Assembly: GCA_051004015.1 (NCBI GenBank)
Contig: JBPCKT010000128.1
Coordinates: 31,155-95,154 of the forward strand
DNA length: 64,000 nt
Direction: 5' to 3'
DNA from: SXOA01 sp051004015
GTDB lineage: Bacteria; Planctomycetota; Planctomycetia; Pirellulales; Pirellulaceae
This document shows positions 34,435 through 43,575 of the stretch, one piece after another (position 1 is the first letter of the stretch; every line of letters starts with the position of its first letter). The translations under genes were made by a program, and so were the position numbers. The notes beneath the pieces were generated by a model, which saw nothing but the letters and a program-made list of their open reading frames with translations, was not told where the DNA came from and did no database searches.

Positions 34435-35652
34435 CTAAAGACTGTCCCATAGGACGGGCTTTGATTTATCGAGCCGCGGCAGGTCGCAGCGGATCGCTTC
34501 GAGGTACTTCTGGGCAGCGCCGGTGTTGAAGAGGACCACGCGGTCGTGGGGCTTGATCCAATTCGATTCTCGCAGTTGCTGGAATGCCCCGATGCAAGCG
34601 GCGGATTCGGGGCAGAGGGGGATCCCTTCGGCAGCGACGGCGAGGCGCATCCATTCCTGGATGCGGGATTCGTCCACGGCGATGGCGATTCCCTGGCTGT
34701 GACGCACAGCGTCGAGAATCATGAAGTCGCCGACGGCGGCGGGGACGCGGATGCCGCTGGCGATGGTGTGGGCGTTGGGGAAGACTTCGGCGAAACGTTC
34801 TCCCTTCTCAAACGCCCGCACGATGGGGGCACAGCCGCTGGACTGCACGCTGACCATGCGGGGCATTTTTGTGGAGCGGAGCCAGCCGAGAGTGGCGAGC
34901 TCGGCGAAGGCTTTCCACATGCCGATCAGGCCGGTGCCGCCGCCGGTGGGGTAGAGGATGACGTCCGGCAATTCCCAGCCGCACTGCTCGGCCAGCTCCA
35001 ACCCCATCGTTTTTTTGCCTTCGATCCGGTAGGGCTCCTTGAGCGTGGACAAATCGAACCAGCCCATCCGCTCTTTCCCTTCGCGGACGATGCGGCCGCA
35101 GTCGTTGATCAGGCCGTTGACGAGGAAGGTCTTGGCCCCCGCCAGGGCGCATTCATACTGGTTGATGGCCGGCGTGTCCTCCGGCATGAAGACGTAGCAT
35201 TCCATTCCCGCCCGGGCCGCATAGGCCGCCGCGGCTCCGCCGGCATTGCCCGCGGTGGGTAGAGCCACCCGCTTCACTCCCAGGCGTTTGGCCATCGTGA
35301 TCGCCATCGCCAGGCCGCGGCTCTTGAAGCTGCCGGTGGGGAGGAGCGACTCGTCCTTGATCCAGAGATTGTCCGTGTTGAGCTTGGCCCCAAGGCGCGT
35401 CGCGTGAAGCAGGGGTGTCATCCGCTCACCGAGGGAAACTACGTCCGTCTCGTCGTAATACGGCAGCAGCTCGCGGTAGCGCCACATGGTTTCCGGGCGT
35501 GATATGAGCTTTTCCCTGGTCAACTCGCGCCCGACGGCGGCCAGGTCGTAACGGACCCAGATCGGCCGGTCCTTGTGGAGCGTGTGGAGCGCGTCGGGAT
35601 CGAGGCGACCGCCGTCGATCGCGCCTTCGAGGTGGGAAACGAAGCGGGGCAT
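34435..35652 (-). CDS. thrC: Threonine synthase
   Basis: Converts O-phosphohomoserine to threonine with PLP. The 405-residue fold-type II enzyme has the PLP Lys in LLPTGSFKSRGLAMAIT, the AGNAGGAAAAYAARAG loop, and the phosphate cup TGGGTGLIGMWKAF. Ligands at the C-terminus (PLCPESAACIGAF) fit the family. Other members of the fold (threonine dehydratase, cystathionine synthase) have different N-termini; this start MPRFVSHLEGA suits planctomycete ThrC. No other threonine genes are near. Confidence 0.88.
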   Translation of the reverse strand: MPRFVSHLEGAIDGGRLDPDALHTLHKDRPIWVRYDLAAVGRELTREKLISRPETMWRYRELLPYYDETDVVSLGERMTPLLHATRLGAKLNTDNLWIKDESLLPTGSFKSRGLAMAITMAKRLGVKRVALPTAGNAGGAAAAYAARAGMECYVFMPEDTPAINQYECALAGAKTFLVNGLINDCGRIVREGKERMGWFDLSTLKEPYRIEGKKTMGLELAEQCGWELPDVILYPTGGGTGLIGMWKAFAELATLGWLRSTKMPRMVSVQSSGCAPIVRAFEKGERFAEVFPNAHTIASGIRVPAAVGDFMILDAVRHSQGIAIAVDESRIQEWMRLAVAAEGIPLCPESAACIGAFQQLRESNWIKPHDRVVLFNTGAAQKYLEAIRCDLPRLDKSKPVLWDSL

Positions 35653-35713
35653 GCGTGCTCAAGGCTAAGGCCGAAAATCTGGCTAGCACCTTAACCGACG
35701 GCCGTGGCGAACG

Positions 35714-36070
35714 CTAGTCGTTCACCGGCAGGTAAGGCCGCGCGGGTGCCGCCTTGCGGGTTCGCTTCACGGACTTGAGAGGCTGGCTCGTGCTCAAATC
35801 ATCCGGCTTCAGATCGGCCGGTGGCTTCGTTTCGGGAGGCAATGTTTCGGGTTCCGTCGACTCCGTTTTCTCGGCCTGCTGCTTGTTCGCGTAGACCTGC
35901 GAACCGGCGGGGGCAAACACGCTGCCGACCCGGCCGTCACAAAGATTGTCCCGCTGCCACGCGCCGCCGTGATAGCCATAGGCGTAGTCATACGGATTGC
36001 AGCACGTGGCGCAGCCCATGCTCATGGAGGCCGAGGCGATAAGCAAACCCAGGGCAAACAAGCGGCGCAT
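35714..36070 (-). CDS. Small lipoprotein
   Basis: A 118-residue protein with a lipoprotein signal ending SASMSMGC, so a lipidated Cys at about residue 20 is expected. A Tyr/Gly-rich part (YDYAYGYHGGAW) is followed by a Pro/Glu/Lys-rich tail. It resembles other small planctomycete envelope lipoproteins but has no assigned role. It lies 61 bases downstream in the same direction from the reading frame of nothing obvious and ends before thrC on the same strand. Confidence 0.68.
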   Translation of the reverse strand: MRRLFALGLLIASASMSMGCATCCNPYDYAYGYHGGAWQRDNLCDGRVGSVFAPAGSQVYANKQQAEKTESTEPETLPPETKPPADLKPDDLSTSQPLKSVKRTRKAAPARPYLPVND

Positions 36071-36181
36071 GTCGAGATCCTTCCTTGGAGGCGCAGTGGT
36101 TCCTGCGTGACTGTTATCGGTAAGGTCCGGCTGGGATGTTTAGGCCGAGTTTGCCGAAGAAAGCGGATTTAGGGGCAAAAG

Positions 36182-36236
36182 AGTAGCCGGCCCACTCCGT
36201 GTGCCGGCTGTCCGCTCACGGAGTGAGCGGACTACT
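36182..36236. repeat. Two-hairpin REP-like element, TCCGCTCAC family, copy 1
   Basis: GTCCGCTCAC, loop GGA, GTGAGCGGAC is one stem. The second is the imperfect CCGGC...GCCGG pair around CACTCCGTGTG. AGTAG ends it on both sides. It is the reverse complement of the element at 62847. A partial AGTAGTCCGC duplicate just beyond supplies the flotillin-like TAG stop. Confidence 0.85.
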
Positions 36237-36244
36237 TTGGCGGA

Positions 36245-38587
36245 CTACTTTGCCAGCGCCGCTAGCGACTTGGCGTCCACGACCTTGGGGTCAACCGGTG
36301 CGGTTTGCATGTTCTGCATCGCTTGCTCGGTCATGCGGCTGGCGAGCTCTTTCAGCGACGAGAGCTCGGGGCTGTCGTCGTTGAACGTCGTCCGCTCGGC
36401 GAGCAGGGTTTGCAGGAGTAAGCCGACCAGGCCGGAGGTGGCGGGGGCGACGAAGGGGTGACCGCTCGCATGGCCATTGCCGTTCGACGAACCGTCACCG
36501 CTCGCTCCCTGGCTGGCGCTTCGGGTTAGTGCAGAGCCGTCACCGCCTCCTGCGATGAAGATGCGTTCCGGCACCAGCGGCTGGGTACTCCTGGAGAGCT
36601 GCGCGCCGACTTGTTGCAGGGCGTACAGCCGCGGGTCGCCGTAGGAGGCGACTTTGCGCATCAGCACGGCAGCCTCGGAGAGGCCGACTTGCATGATCCG
36701 CTGGGCTTCACCACGTCCGGCGAGGATGGCCTGTTTGCTGTCCGCCTCCGCCAGGACAACCGTCTGCTCGGCCTGGCGGCGAGACTGGGCAAGCTGGGCA
36801 TCGGCCATGACAACCGCCTTTTCCGCGGCCTTGTGGGCACGCTGCAACTCCGCCTCCCCCTCACTCTCGGCGATTTGCGCCTTGACGCGGGTGTTGGTGA
36901 GGCTGGTCTGCATATCGGCGAAGGCTTTGGCCTCGTTCAACTCACGGAGCTTCTCGGCGGCACCCTTCTGCTTTTCGTACGTTTCGAGCTGCTCGATGGA
37001 GAGCTGCCGCATACGGAGTTGCTCGAGCAGCGTTTCAATCTTTCCGCCACTCTCCTCGGTATCGGGCTTGCCAATCAGCACGTCCACGCATTCGATGTCG
37101 AACTCATGGAACCGCCGCCGCAATTCGCCCCGCGCCTCGTCCTGAATCAGGTCGCGGTCGTGGAGCAGCTCCAGCATGGTCTTGCGATGGGCGATGTCCC
37201 GGAAATAAGCCGAGAGGAGCGGGTCGAGCGTCTGCGTAATCAGCTTTTTCACGTCGCCGAAACGCTGAATGACGTTGGGGGCCCGCTGGTAATCGATATG
37301 CACCACCACCGACAGCGGCAGGTGCGGCTCGTAGGCGTCGCGGGTGACCAGGTCGATGGAGCGGAGCGATTCGTCGTAGCGGTGCGTTTCCGTTTTCCCC
37401 GTGACCCAGTGGAGCACGAAGTTGGTAGTCGGCACGAGCACGATGCTGCCGGCGTATGTGTTGAAGGCGTATTTGCCCGGCCCATGGGGTCGCGCCCAGA
37501 CGCCCCGCTCACCTTCGGCCACCCGCTCGCCGTGGCGAAAGGCCTCGCCGGAAACGTCCTGGCCGCTTCGCCCATAGTAGCTGACCACCACGCCAACGTA
37601 CCCAATGGGAACGACGGTCTTGGGAATCAGTTCCACCGTGGCGAACCAGCGGTTGAGGAAATAGGTGCCGTCCGTGAGGGCCTGATACTGCCGGCCCCGA
37701 CGGCCGCCGCCGTCCAAAAACGCCTGCGGGCTTTGGAAGTTGTTGTGATAGTGCGGCTCATTGGGATCACTGCCGACGACGGGGGCGATGATTTCCCCCG
37801 GCATCAGCGACGAGCCGTCGTGAATGGTCACGATTCCGATGCTGTCCACCATGTGGACCGCTTCGGGATGCAATGGATCCTCCGCCTTCATCGCCGCCCC
37901 GATCACGATCGGCCGGAAGCCGCCGACGCTCTTCAGGTCGTCCTGCCAGTTCTTCAGCGACGCCGCTTCGTGATGGGAAAGCAACGCGCGAAGTGCATAA
38001 ATGGCATCCTCCGTAATGACGATGAACAGCGCCGGGTTAATGGCGTAGGCCCCTTCGCGCAGAATCGCCAACTGCCGGCCGCGCTGGCCAGACTGACCGT
38101 CGTGGGATAAGCAGCCTTGCTTGTCCTGCAACTTTCTTTCGTCCGCTTTGGACATGCTCGCGGTTTGCCCTGGAGTGAGAAATGTCCGCGCGTCCTGGAA
38201 GTTGTTGCACTCCACGACGCGGCCGAGGGTCTGGCTCGGAGGGAGCGGCTGGCCGTCGCGAGCGTAGACGTAGCCGACCTTCCCTTGCGGAATGGTGACC
38301 AGCGGCATGGTGTGAACGCGGTACTGCCAGCGCCAGAGCCCAAAGTGGACTCCGCCGCGCAGCAGGTCCCCCTGAAAGCCGGCCTCTCCGTTGAGGGCCA
38401 GGATGTGCCCTTCCGGCACCGAGCCTTTGCTCGACCAGAGTTTTTCCACGACGCCGACCGAGTTGTTCGGCATGAACCGGAGGCAGAGCCAAGCGATAAA
38501 CGCCAGCTTCGCCAGGACAATGATGGTCACGATGCCCGTGACACCGAGGGATTGCACAACCTGTGTGACAGAGAGTGCGAGTAACAT
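36245..38587 (-). CDS. Large SPFH/flotillin-like membrane protein
   Basis: A 780-residue protein anchored by an N-terminal helix (LGVTGIVTIIVLAKLAFIAW). It contains repeated segments of the form GxYxxNP/R (EGAYAINPALFIVI, DGTYFLNRWFATVEL, PGKYAFNTYAGSIVL), then the SPFH domain and a long Ala/Glu/Gln coiled coil (about 530-670) typical of flotillins. The C-terminal part is Ser/Gly-rich and helical. Flotillins organise membrane microdomains. GGAGG is five bases before the ATG at 38587. Earlier in-frame starts run through the inverted repeat upstream and were rejected. Confidence 0.85.
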   Translation of the reverse strand: MLLALSVTQVVQSLGVTGIVTIIVLAKLAFIAWLCLRFMPNNSVGVVEKLWSSKGSVPEGHILALNGEAGFQGDLLRGGVHFGLWRWQYRVHTMPLVTIPQGKVGYVYARDGQPLPPSQTLGRVVECNNFQDARTFLTPGQTASMSKADERKLQDKQGCLSHDGQSGQRGRQLAILREGAYAINPALFIVITEDAIYALRALLSHHEAASLKNWQDDLKSVGGFRPIVIGAAMKAEDPLHPEAVHMVDSIGIVTIHDGSSLMPGEIIAPVVGSDPNEPHYHNNFQSPQAFLDGGGRRGRQYQALTDGTYFLNRWFATVELIPKTVVPIGYVGVVVSYYGRSGQDVSGEAFRHGERVAEGERGVWARPHGPGKYAFNTYAGSIVLVPTTNFVLHWVTGKTETHRYDESLRSIDLVTRDAYEPHLPLSVVVHIDYQRAPNVIQRFGDVKKLITQTLDPLLSAYFRDIAHRKTMLELLHDRDLIQDEARGELRRRFHEFDIECVDVLIGKPDTEESGGKIETLLEQLRMRQLSIEQLETYEKQKGAAEKLRELNEAKAFADMQTSLTNTRVKAQIAESEGEAELQRAHKAAEKAVVMADAQLAQSRRQAEQTVVLAEADSKQAILAGRGEAQRIMQVGLSEAAVLMRKVASYGDPRLYALQQVGAQLSRSTQPLVPERIFIAGGGDGSALTRSASQGASGDGSSNGNGHASGHPFVAPATSGLVGLLLQTLLAERTTFNDDSPELSSLKELASRMTEQAMQNMQTAPVDPKVVDAKSLAALAK

Positions 38588-38626
38588 AAGATCCTCCGCC
38601 AAAGAAGGTGAGGAGGCGTCCCGATT

Positions 38627-38742
38627 GTAGGGTGCATGAGCGCAGCGAAATGCACGCGTATCAGGCGTTGCACTTGGCCAGTCGTCACTCAGGTACGAAG
38701 TCTCGTACCCGCGTGCATTTCGCATGCGCTCATGCACCCTAC
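38627..38742. repeat. Nested inverted repeat upstream of the flotillin gene
   Basis: Arms 38627-38658 and 38710-38742 start GTAGGGTGCATGAGCGCA on opposite strands and differ by one inserted base. Inside is a second palindrome GGTACGA-AGTC-TCGTACC (38692-38709). The element lies 40 bases before the flotillin ATG, in its leader or promoter. Confidence 0.85.
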
Positions 38743-39363
38743 TGGAATGGACCTACCCCACCCAGGCATAACCAAGGGCCGGATCGTCCCAGCGATGGAC
38801 GAGAATGCCCTTTCAACTTGGAGCCGGATACATGTCCGGTTCCGCCTGCGAGGTTAGCTGACGGGCTAGGAGTTGAAAGTCTCCTGGTCGGACCGTTTAT
38901 GGCTGGGTCTGACCTGCGCCCCGGAGCGAGTGGCTTTTGACGGCCGGCTCGCTCAAATTGGGTCCCCCGCTCCCGGACATTACTTTTCGCCCAGGATTCG
39001 GCTGCTATGGTCTAATTATCGACTGCGGGGGTGGGAACGCAATGGCCGGAGGGGTGAAAGTTGCAAGGTGGTGACATAAGGCATGATGGCAATAGCACTT
39101 GCGTCATCAGGCATGTCCCTTGCAGGATAGCCTGCACCATGGAGCTTCTCGACGAAGATACCGGGAATAACTTCCATGGCGCCGCTCGAATCCTCTCAAT
39201 CCGGCTTAGGCAAGCGGAGTTTGGCGACGAGAAAATCTCCATTCTCCCAGGATTTCCTTTCTTGCGTTGGCGTTGAAATCGGATAACTTAATGGCAGGTG
39301 GCAAGTCCGTCCGCACCTTCGTTTTGCGGCACGGAATTCGGTTGCTCTTTCGGAACATAGATC
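38743..39363. other. Intergenic stretch with a domain-V-like hairpin, no gene
   Basis: No supported gene in about 620 bases. At 38821-38842 GAGCCGGA and TCCGGTTC pair around TACATG, like a shortened group II intron domain V, followed by GCTAGGAGTTGAAAGTCTCC. This might be an intron remnant. Nothing else is seen. Confidence 0.3.
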
Positions 39364-41016
39364 ATGAGCACAAGTCCTCTTCCGGCTCCTCAGGGCCCGC
39401 GTCCCGCCGCCCCGCTAGCTCGCCCGCTCGGTGCTGCTGGAATGCCGCCGCAAGGTGCGCAACCGGCCACGCAGCCGGGAATGCAAGGACCGCCCCAAGG
39501 TCCCCCTTCCGGCCAGGAAGATGATGGCCCCGAGCCCGCCTTCAGCACCAACTTCCTGCTCTTCAACGCCATGCCCAGTTGGGCGGTGAGCGGCGTCGTT
39601 CATTTCATCGGCGTCATCCTGCTCGCGCTCATCCCCAACCCGCCGCCCCCCAGTTCGGACCAGATCAGCGCGGTTTCTCCGCCGACGGAGAAGGAAGAAG
39701 AAGTCGAGGAATTCAAAGAAGAGAAAATGGAGATCAACGTCACCGAAACCACGGTGGCCAATACCAGCAGCGACGTCGTCGCGGCTTTGACGTCGGATAT
39801 GGTCGAGACGACCGATACGCCTTCCGTGGCAATGGATGTTGACGCGGCTCCGGTCCACATCGAGCTTTCCGATTTCGGCGAGCAGACCGCTCCCAAGAAC
39901 GACCTCATGGCGCAAGTCGGCGCGGTCACCGGCACCGGCGTGGCCGGTCGCGGCGAAGCGCAGCGCGAGCAGATGGTGGCCAAATACGGCGGCAATGACG
40001 CCAGCGAAGCAGCCGTCGCCCGGGCCTTGGCCTGGTTTGCCGCCCATCAGATGCCGGATGGCGGCTGGAATTTCGACCATCGCCTGGGTCCCTGCAATGG
40101 CCGCTGCGGAGACGCGGGCCGTCTCACCGACTGCCGTACCGGCGCGACAGCCATGGCCCTGCTGCCGTTCCTTGGCGCGGGTCAGACTCACAAGCAAGGG
40201 AAGTACAAAGCCACCGTCGAACGGGGTCTCTACTACCTCACCAGCCAGATGAAGATCACCAACCGCGGCGGAATCCAGTGCGGTGACCTGGCTTCCGGCG
40301 GCGGGAGCATGTATTCGCATGGCCTGTCCGCGATCGTACTCTGCGAGGCCTACGCCATGACGCACGACAAGGGGCTCATGGCCCCCGCCCAGCTTTCGCT
40401 CAATCACATCATGTACGCCCAGGATCCCGTCGGCGGCGGCTGGCGCTATGCTCCGCGGCAAGCGGGGGATACGTCCGTCGTCGGCTGGCAGCTCATGGCC
40501 CTCAAATCCGGCCACATGGCCTACTTGAAGGTCGACCCGAACACGATCGTCGGCGCCATCAAGTTCCTGGACACTGTCGGTGCCGAAAGCGGCTCCTACT
40601 ACGGTTACACCGATCCAGGCAAGGGGCCGGCGACGACCGCCGTCGGCCTGCTGTGCCGCATGTACCTGGGCTGGAAGAAAGACAACCCGGCCCTGCAGCG
40701 GGGTGTTCAGTACATGGCCGACCTGAAGCCATCGAAGGGCAATATGTATTTCAACTACTACGCCACGCAAGTCCTCCGGCAAAACGAGGGGGAGGTGTGG
40801 GAAAAGTGGAACAAGGAAATGCGGGACTGGCTGGTCGAATCCCAGGATAAAAACGGTCACCAGACCGGCAGTTGGAACATGAAGGGTGACCACGGCAGCG
40901 ATGCTGGGGGCCGCATCTATTGCACCAGCATGGCCACCATGATCCTGGAGGTCTACTATCGCCACATGCCCCTCTACGGCAAGCAGGCGGCGGAAGACGA
41001 GTTCCCGCTGAAGTAA
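39364..41016 (+). CDS. Prenyltransferase/squalene-oxidase repeat protein
   Basis: A 550-residue protein. The N-terminal 60 residues are Pro/Gln/Ala-rich, then comes one membrane helix (VSGVVHFIGVILLALIPNPP) and an acidic linker. The rest is an alpha-alpha barrel of the terpene-cyclase-repeat type with several QDP/DGGW units (QMPDGGWNFD, QDPVGGGWRYAP, ESGSYYGYTDPG). The DxDD catalytic motif of squalene cyclase is not seen, so it is likely a binding or structural relative common in planctomycetes. It converges with the CopD-like gene across a REP element. Confidence 0.83.
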   Translation: MSTSPLPAPQGPRPAAPLARPLGAAGMPPQGAQPATQPGMQGPPQGPPSGQEDDGPEPAFSTNFLLFNAMPSWAVSGVVHFIGVILLALIPNPPPPSSDQISAVSPPTEKEEEVEEFKEEKMEINVTETTVANTSSDVVAALTSDMVETTDTPSVAMDVDAAPVHIELSDFGEQTAPKNDLMAQVGAVTGTGVAGRGEAQREQMVAKYGGNDASEAAVARALAWFAAHQMPDGGWNFDHRLGPCNGRCGDAGRLTDCRTGATAMALLPFLGAGQTHKQGKYKATVERGLYYLTSQMKITNRGGIQCGDLASGGGSMYSHGLSAIVLCEAYAMTHDKGLMAPAQLSLNHIMYAQDPVGGGWRYAPRQAGDTSVVGWQLMALKSGHMAYLKVDPNTIVGAIKFLDTVGAESGSYYGYTDPGKGPATTAVGLLCRMYLGWKKDNPALQRGVQYMADLKPSKGNMYFNYYATQVLRQNEGEVWEKWNKEMRDWLVESQDKNGHQTGSWNMKGDHGSDAGGRIYCTSMATMILEVYYRHMPLYGKQAAEDEFPLK

Positions 41017-41022
41017 CAGTTT

Positions 41023-41087
41023 GTAGTAACCGGCTTCAGCCGGTTAGATTCGTGCCACACCCTTAACCCGCTGAAGCGGGTTACTAC
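41023..41087. repeat. Double-hairpin element between convergent genes
   Basis: The element is bounded by GTAGTAACC and GGTTACTAC. Inside are AACCGGC-TTCA-GCCGGTT (41028-41045) and AACCCGC-TGAA-GCGGGTT (41065-41082). Its right end contains the TAG stop of the CopD-like gene. It may act as a terminator for both genes. Confidence 0.88.
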
Positions 41088-41599
41088 GAGCGCTGGAGCC
41101 ACGCGGCCTTGGCCGCTTCTTTCTTCTCCGTCTTCAAATCCCTCCCCACGAACCGCAAGAAACCGCCGATCAAGACCATCAGCACGGCCAAGGCCAGGTT
41201 CACGTTCAGCCACATCACCCGGTTGGCCTGAAACTTCTTAGCCGTGTCGCTGCGGCCGGTCAAAAAGCTGGCGAACAGGAATATGGGCAGAGCCAGTATC
41301 AGCTTCACGCCGGCAATCATGCTGTAAAGCTTGCCCACCGGCGCATCGAAATCATAGCGGGCCGCCAGCCCCAAGTTGGCGATTCCGCTAATGAGCAGCA
41401 GGGCCGCGGCGATCATCACAAACTTCCCCCACCGCGAGCGGACCCCTTCATGCAGCGCTGCCCGGCTCTTCTCATCGAGCTCGGGCACTGTCGGCACGAG
41501 TGCAAACCGCATGAAGATCGTCCCGCCCATCAGGGCAATCGCTCCCAGGATGTGCATGTAGCGGAGGATGAGGAGGAGAGGGAAAAGAGAGTCGCTCAT
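41084..41599 (-). CDS. CopD-like four-helix membrane protein
   Basis: A 171-residue inner-membrane protein with four helices. RYMHILGAIALMGGTIFMRF is like the His-containing first helix of the CopD/DUF2269 families, which are linked to copper or haem. The last residues and TAG stop overlap the REP element at 41023-41087. It is 87 bases downstream of the CCA-transferase stop on the same strand. The ligand is not known; the assignment is by helix pattern only. Confidence 0.6.
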   Translation of the reverse strand: MSDSLFPLLLILRYMHILGAIALMGGTIFMRFALVPTVPELDEKSRAALHEGVRSRWGKFVMIAAALLLISGIANLGLAARYDFDAPVGKLYSMIAGVKLILALPIFLFASFLTGRSDTAKKFQANRVMWLNVNLALAVLMVLIGGFLRFVGRDLKTEKKEAAKAAWLQRS

Positions 41600-41686
41600 G
41601 GGAATTTACTTGCGCTGAATGGAAGTGCTGAATCAGTCTTGGATGGTAGGAGCGGGCCTCGCCGTTGCCAATGGGGAGGCTATCCA

Positions 41687-42955
41687 TCACTTGTGCCGCA
41701 GGTGTTCCCCAAAGCGAGTGCGAATCATCTCCAAGGCATCCGCCAGTGAAGCAATGCGTCCCTCAAGTTGCTCGTCCCGCACCGCTTCCAGGATGTCTTT
41801 GTAGGCCGGCCCCAGCGCGATGCCCAGCCGCTTCAAGTCCTCGCCCGTGATCAGCGGCGGCGGATTGAGCGCGGTTGCTGGCAGCGAAAGCTTCGCCCGG
41901 CAGTAGCCAGTGCCGGCGAATCCCCCGCCGAGCGCGACGTCCACCGCTTCGCAATAACGAACCAGATCTTCCGCTCGCGGCCCAATGAGCAAGCGTTGAA
42001 CTCGCGGCCAGGGGTGAAAATCAGCTCCTTGCACGACTTCTTCTTCGCGCAGCAGCAGCAGCGCGCCTCCGCTGTCCTCGTTCGGCAGCTTCCAACGGGC
42101 GAGTGCCGCCTGGACGGCCGCGGGACCCGTGTGGATGAAGACGTCCCGCCAGAGCGCGGCCAGCGCCATGGCGAATGTCGGAGTGTTAAGTTGGCGGAGG
42201 ATGGCAAGCGTGTCGTCCCACCCCGCTGGCTCGCTCACAACCAGCCGCGCCAGCTCCGGCAGAATCTCGTTCAGCAGTCCCGATTCGCGAAGCAGCGCCA
42301 GTGCCGCCGCGCGGTTTTCATGCACGAGCATCCGCCGCATCTCGGCTGCGATCCGCTCCGCGCTGACGGCTTGTATGTCTGGCGCGTGCTTCTGCACGGC
42401 GGCCAGCGTGCCAGGGTCCAGCGCGAAATCGAACGTCGCCGCGAAGCGAACCGCGCGGAGCATCCGCAGCTTGTCTTCCGCGAACCGTTCGTGCGGATCG
42501 CCGATGGCCCGGATCAGCCTCCGCTGCAAGTCTTCCTGGCCGCCGACGTAGTCGTGGTATTGATTGGCAACCGGGTCGAAGAAGATACCGTTGATGGTGA
42601 AGTCGCGGCGCTTGGCGTCCTCCTCGGCGCTGGTGAATGCAACCGCATCGGGGCGGCGGCCGTCGGAATAGCCCAGGTCGCGGCGGAAGGTGGCCACCTC
42701 AATCTGCCCGGCTTCTTTGGGGCCAAGCACGGTGATCACGCCGAAGGCCGCGCCGATCGCTAGCGTCCGCTTGCGGCCGAAGACGTCGCGAATCCGCTCC
42801 GGCTCGGCATCGGTCGCCACGTCGTAGTCCTTCGGCGCCTTGCCGAGCAATTGATCGCGTACGCAGCCGCCGGCCCAGAGCGCCTGGTGCCCCGCGGCGC
42901 GGAGCTTCGCCACAACGTCGATGGCGAACTGGCGGGAGAGGGCGGGGTCGTGCAT
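41687..42955 (-). CDS. cca: CCA tRNA nucleotidyltransferase
   Basis: Adds or repairs the CCA end of tRNA; poly(A) polymerase I is a close relative. The 422-residue protein has the class II head: ALWAGGCVRDQLLG, then KDYDVATDA with two metal-binding Asp, EVATFRRD, and KRRDFTINGIFFDP. The RNA-binding helical part RAIGDPHERFAEDKLRMLRA follows. The RRDxxxN and EDxxR sequences favour CCA transferase, but poly(A) polymerase cannot be fully excluded. It is divergent from the rhodanese gene. Confidence 0.88.
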   Translation of the reverse strand: MHDPALSRQFAIDVVAKLRAAGHQALWAGGCVRDQLLGKAPKDYDVATDAEPERIRDVFGRKRTLAIGAAFGVITVLGPKEAGQIEVATFRRDLGYSDGRRPDAVAFTSAEEDAKRRDFTINGIFFDPVANQYHDYVGGQEDLQRRLIRAIGDPHERFAEDKLRMLRAVRFAATFDFALDPGTLAAVQKHAPDIQAVSAERIAAEMRRMLVHENRAAALALLRESGLLNEILPELARLVVSEPAGWDDTLAILRQLNTPTFAMALAALWRDVFIHTGPAAVQAALARWKLPNEDSGGALLLLREEEVVQGADFHPWPRVQRLLIGPRAEDLVRYCEAVDVALGGGFAGTGYCRAKLSLPATALNPPPLITGEDLKRLGIALGPAYKDILEAVRDEQLEGRIASLADALEMIRTRFGEHLRHK

Positions 42956-43064
42956 GAGGTCAGGGGTCAGGAGTCAAGAGTCAGTGGACAGGGTGTGGAC
43001 GAATTTGGAGTTGCGGGATAGGCTGCCGGGAGTCAATTCTACATGCATGGCGACAGGGATAGGT

Positions 43065-43409
43065 ATGAATAGCCAGGGGCAATTGCCGGCGGATATCGAT
43101 GTCCTCTCCGTAAAGAAGATGCAGGATTCCGGGGAGAGGTTCGTGCTGATCGACGTCCGCGAGCCGGAAGAATTCGCCATCGCCGCTTTGGAGGGCGCGC
43201 TGCAAGTCCCCATGCGGACGGTCCCGTCGCGGCTGGCGGACCTGGAGCAGCATCGCGGGGAGCGGATTGTCGTCCACTGCCACCACGGCGGCCGCAGCGC
43301 CCGCGTGGCCCAGTGGCTCCGCGACCAGGGCTTCGAGCAAGTCCAGAACATGTCCGGCGGCATCGACGCCTGGAGCCAGCAGGTGGATCCCAGCGTTCCG
43401 CGCTACTAG
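43065..43409 (+). CDS. Single-domain rhodanese
   Basis: A 114-residue sulfurtransferase-type protein. The active-site loop is VVHCHHGGRSARV, with the Cys that takes sulfur, and VLIDVREPEEFAIAAL is the standard N-terminal signature. AGGGA precedes the ATG at 43065; an ATG at 43047 is the alternative. Free-standing rhodaneses of this kind deliver sulfane sulfur or detoxify, and the partner is not evident here. A hexamer tandem repeat follows eight bases after its stop. Confidence 0.88.
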   Translation: MNSQGQLPADIDVLSVKKMQDSGERFVLIDVREPEEFAIAALEGALQVPMRTVPSRLADLEQHRGERIVVHCHHGGRSARVAQWLRDQGFEQVQNMSGGIDAWSQQVDPSVPRY

Positions 43410-43416
43410 GGTCCTC

Positions 43417-43452
43417 TCTTACTCTTACTCTTACTCTTACTCTTAATCTTAA
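43417..43452. repeat. TCTTAC/TCTTAA hexamer tandem repeat
   Basis: Four TCTTAC units are followed by two TCTTAA units, 36 bases in all. The array is just after the rhodanese stop and upstream of ndk, and could vary in copy number. Confidence 0.9.
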
Positions 43453-43530
43453 TCCTCTTCGCCTCGTCTCCCGCCTACCCCGTTTTCCCTTCACCGCCTA
43501 AAATCCGCCAATATTCTACCCACGGATTGC

Positions 43531-43554
43531 TGGGCAGGCTGGAAGCCTACCCCA
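43531..43554. repeat. REP-like element before ndk
   Basis: It contains AGGCTGGAAGCCT, which folds as AGGCT-GGA-AGCCT. Its reverse complement, with one mismatch over 24 bases, lies right after ndk. Confidence 0.8.
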
Positions 43555-43575
43555 CTTACACCTACGGAGTTCGAC

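Noticed and set aside
38743..39363. Small 71-residue gene at 39061
   Set aside because: No ribosome-binding site, no hydrophobic or domain pattern, and low coding character.
43417..43452. Origin or iteron cluster
   Set aside because: Six short hexamers without a DnaA-box pattern, AT-rich unwinding region or dnaA/rep gene; it is a simple tandem repeat.
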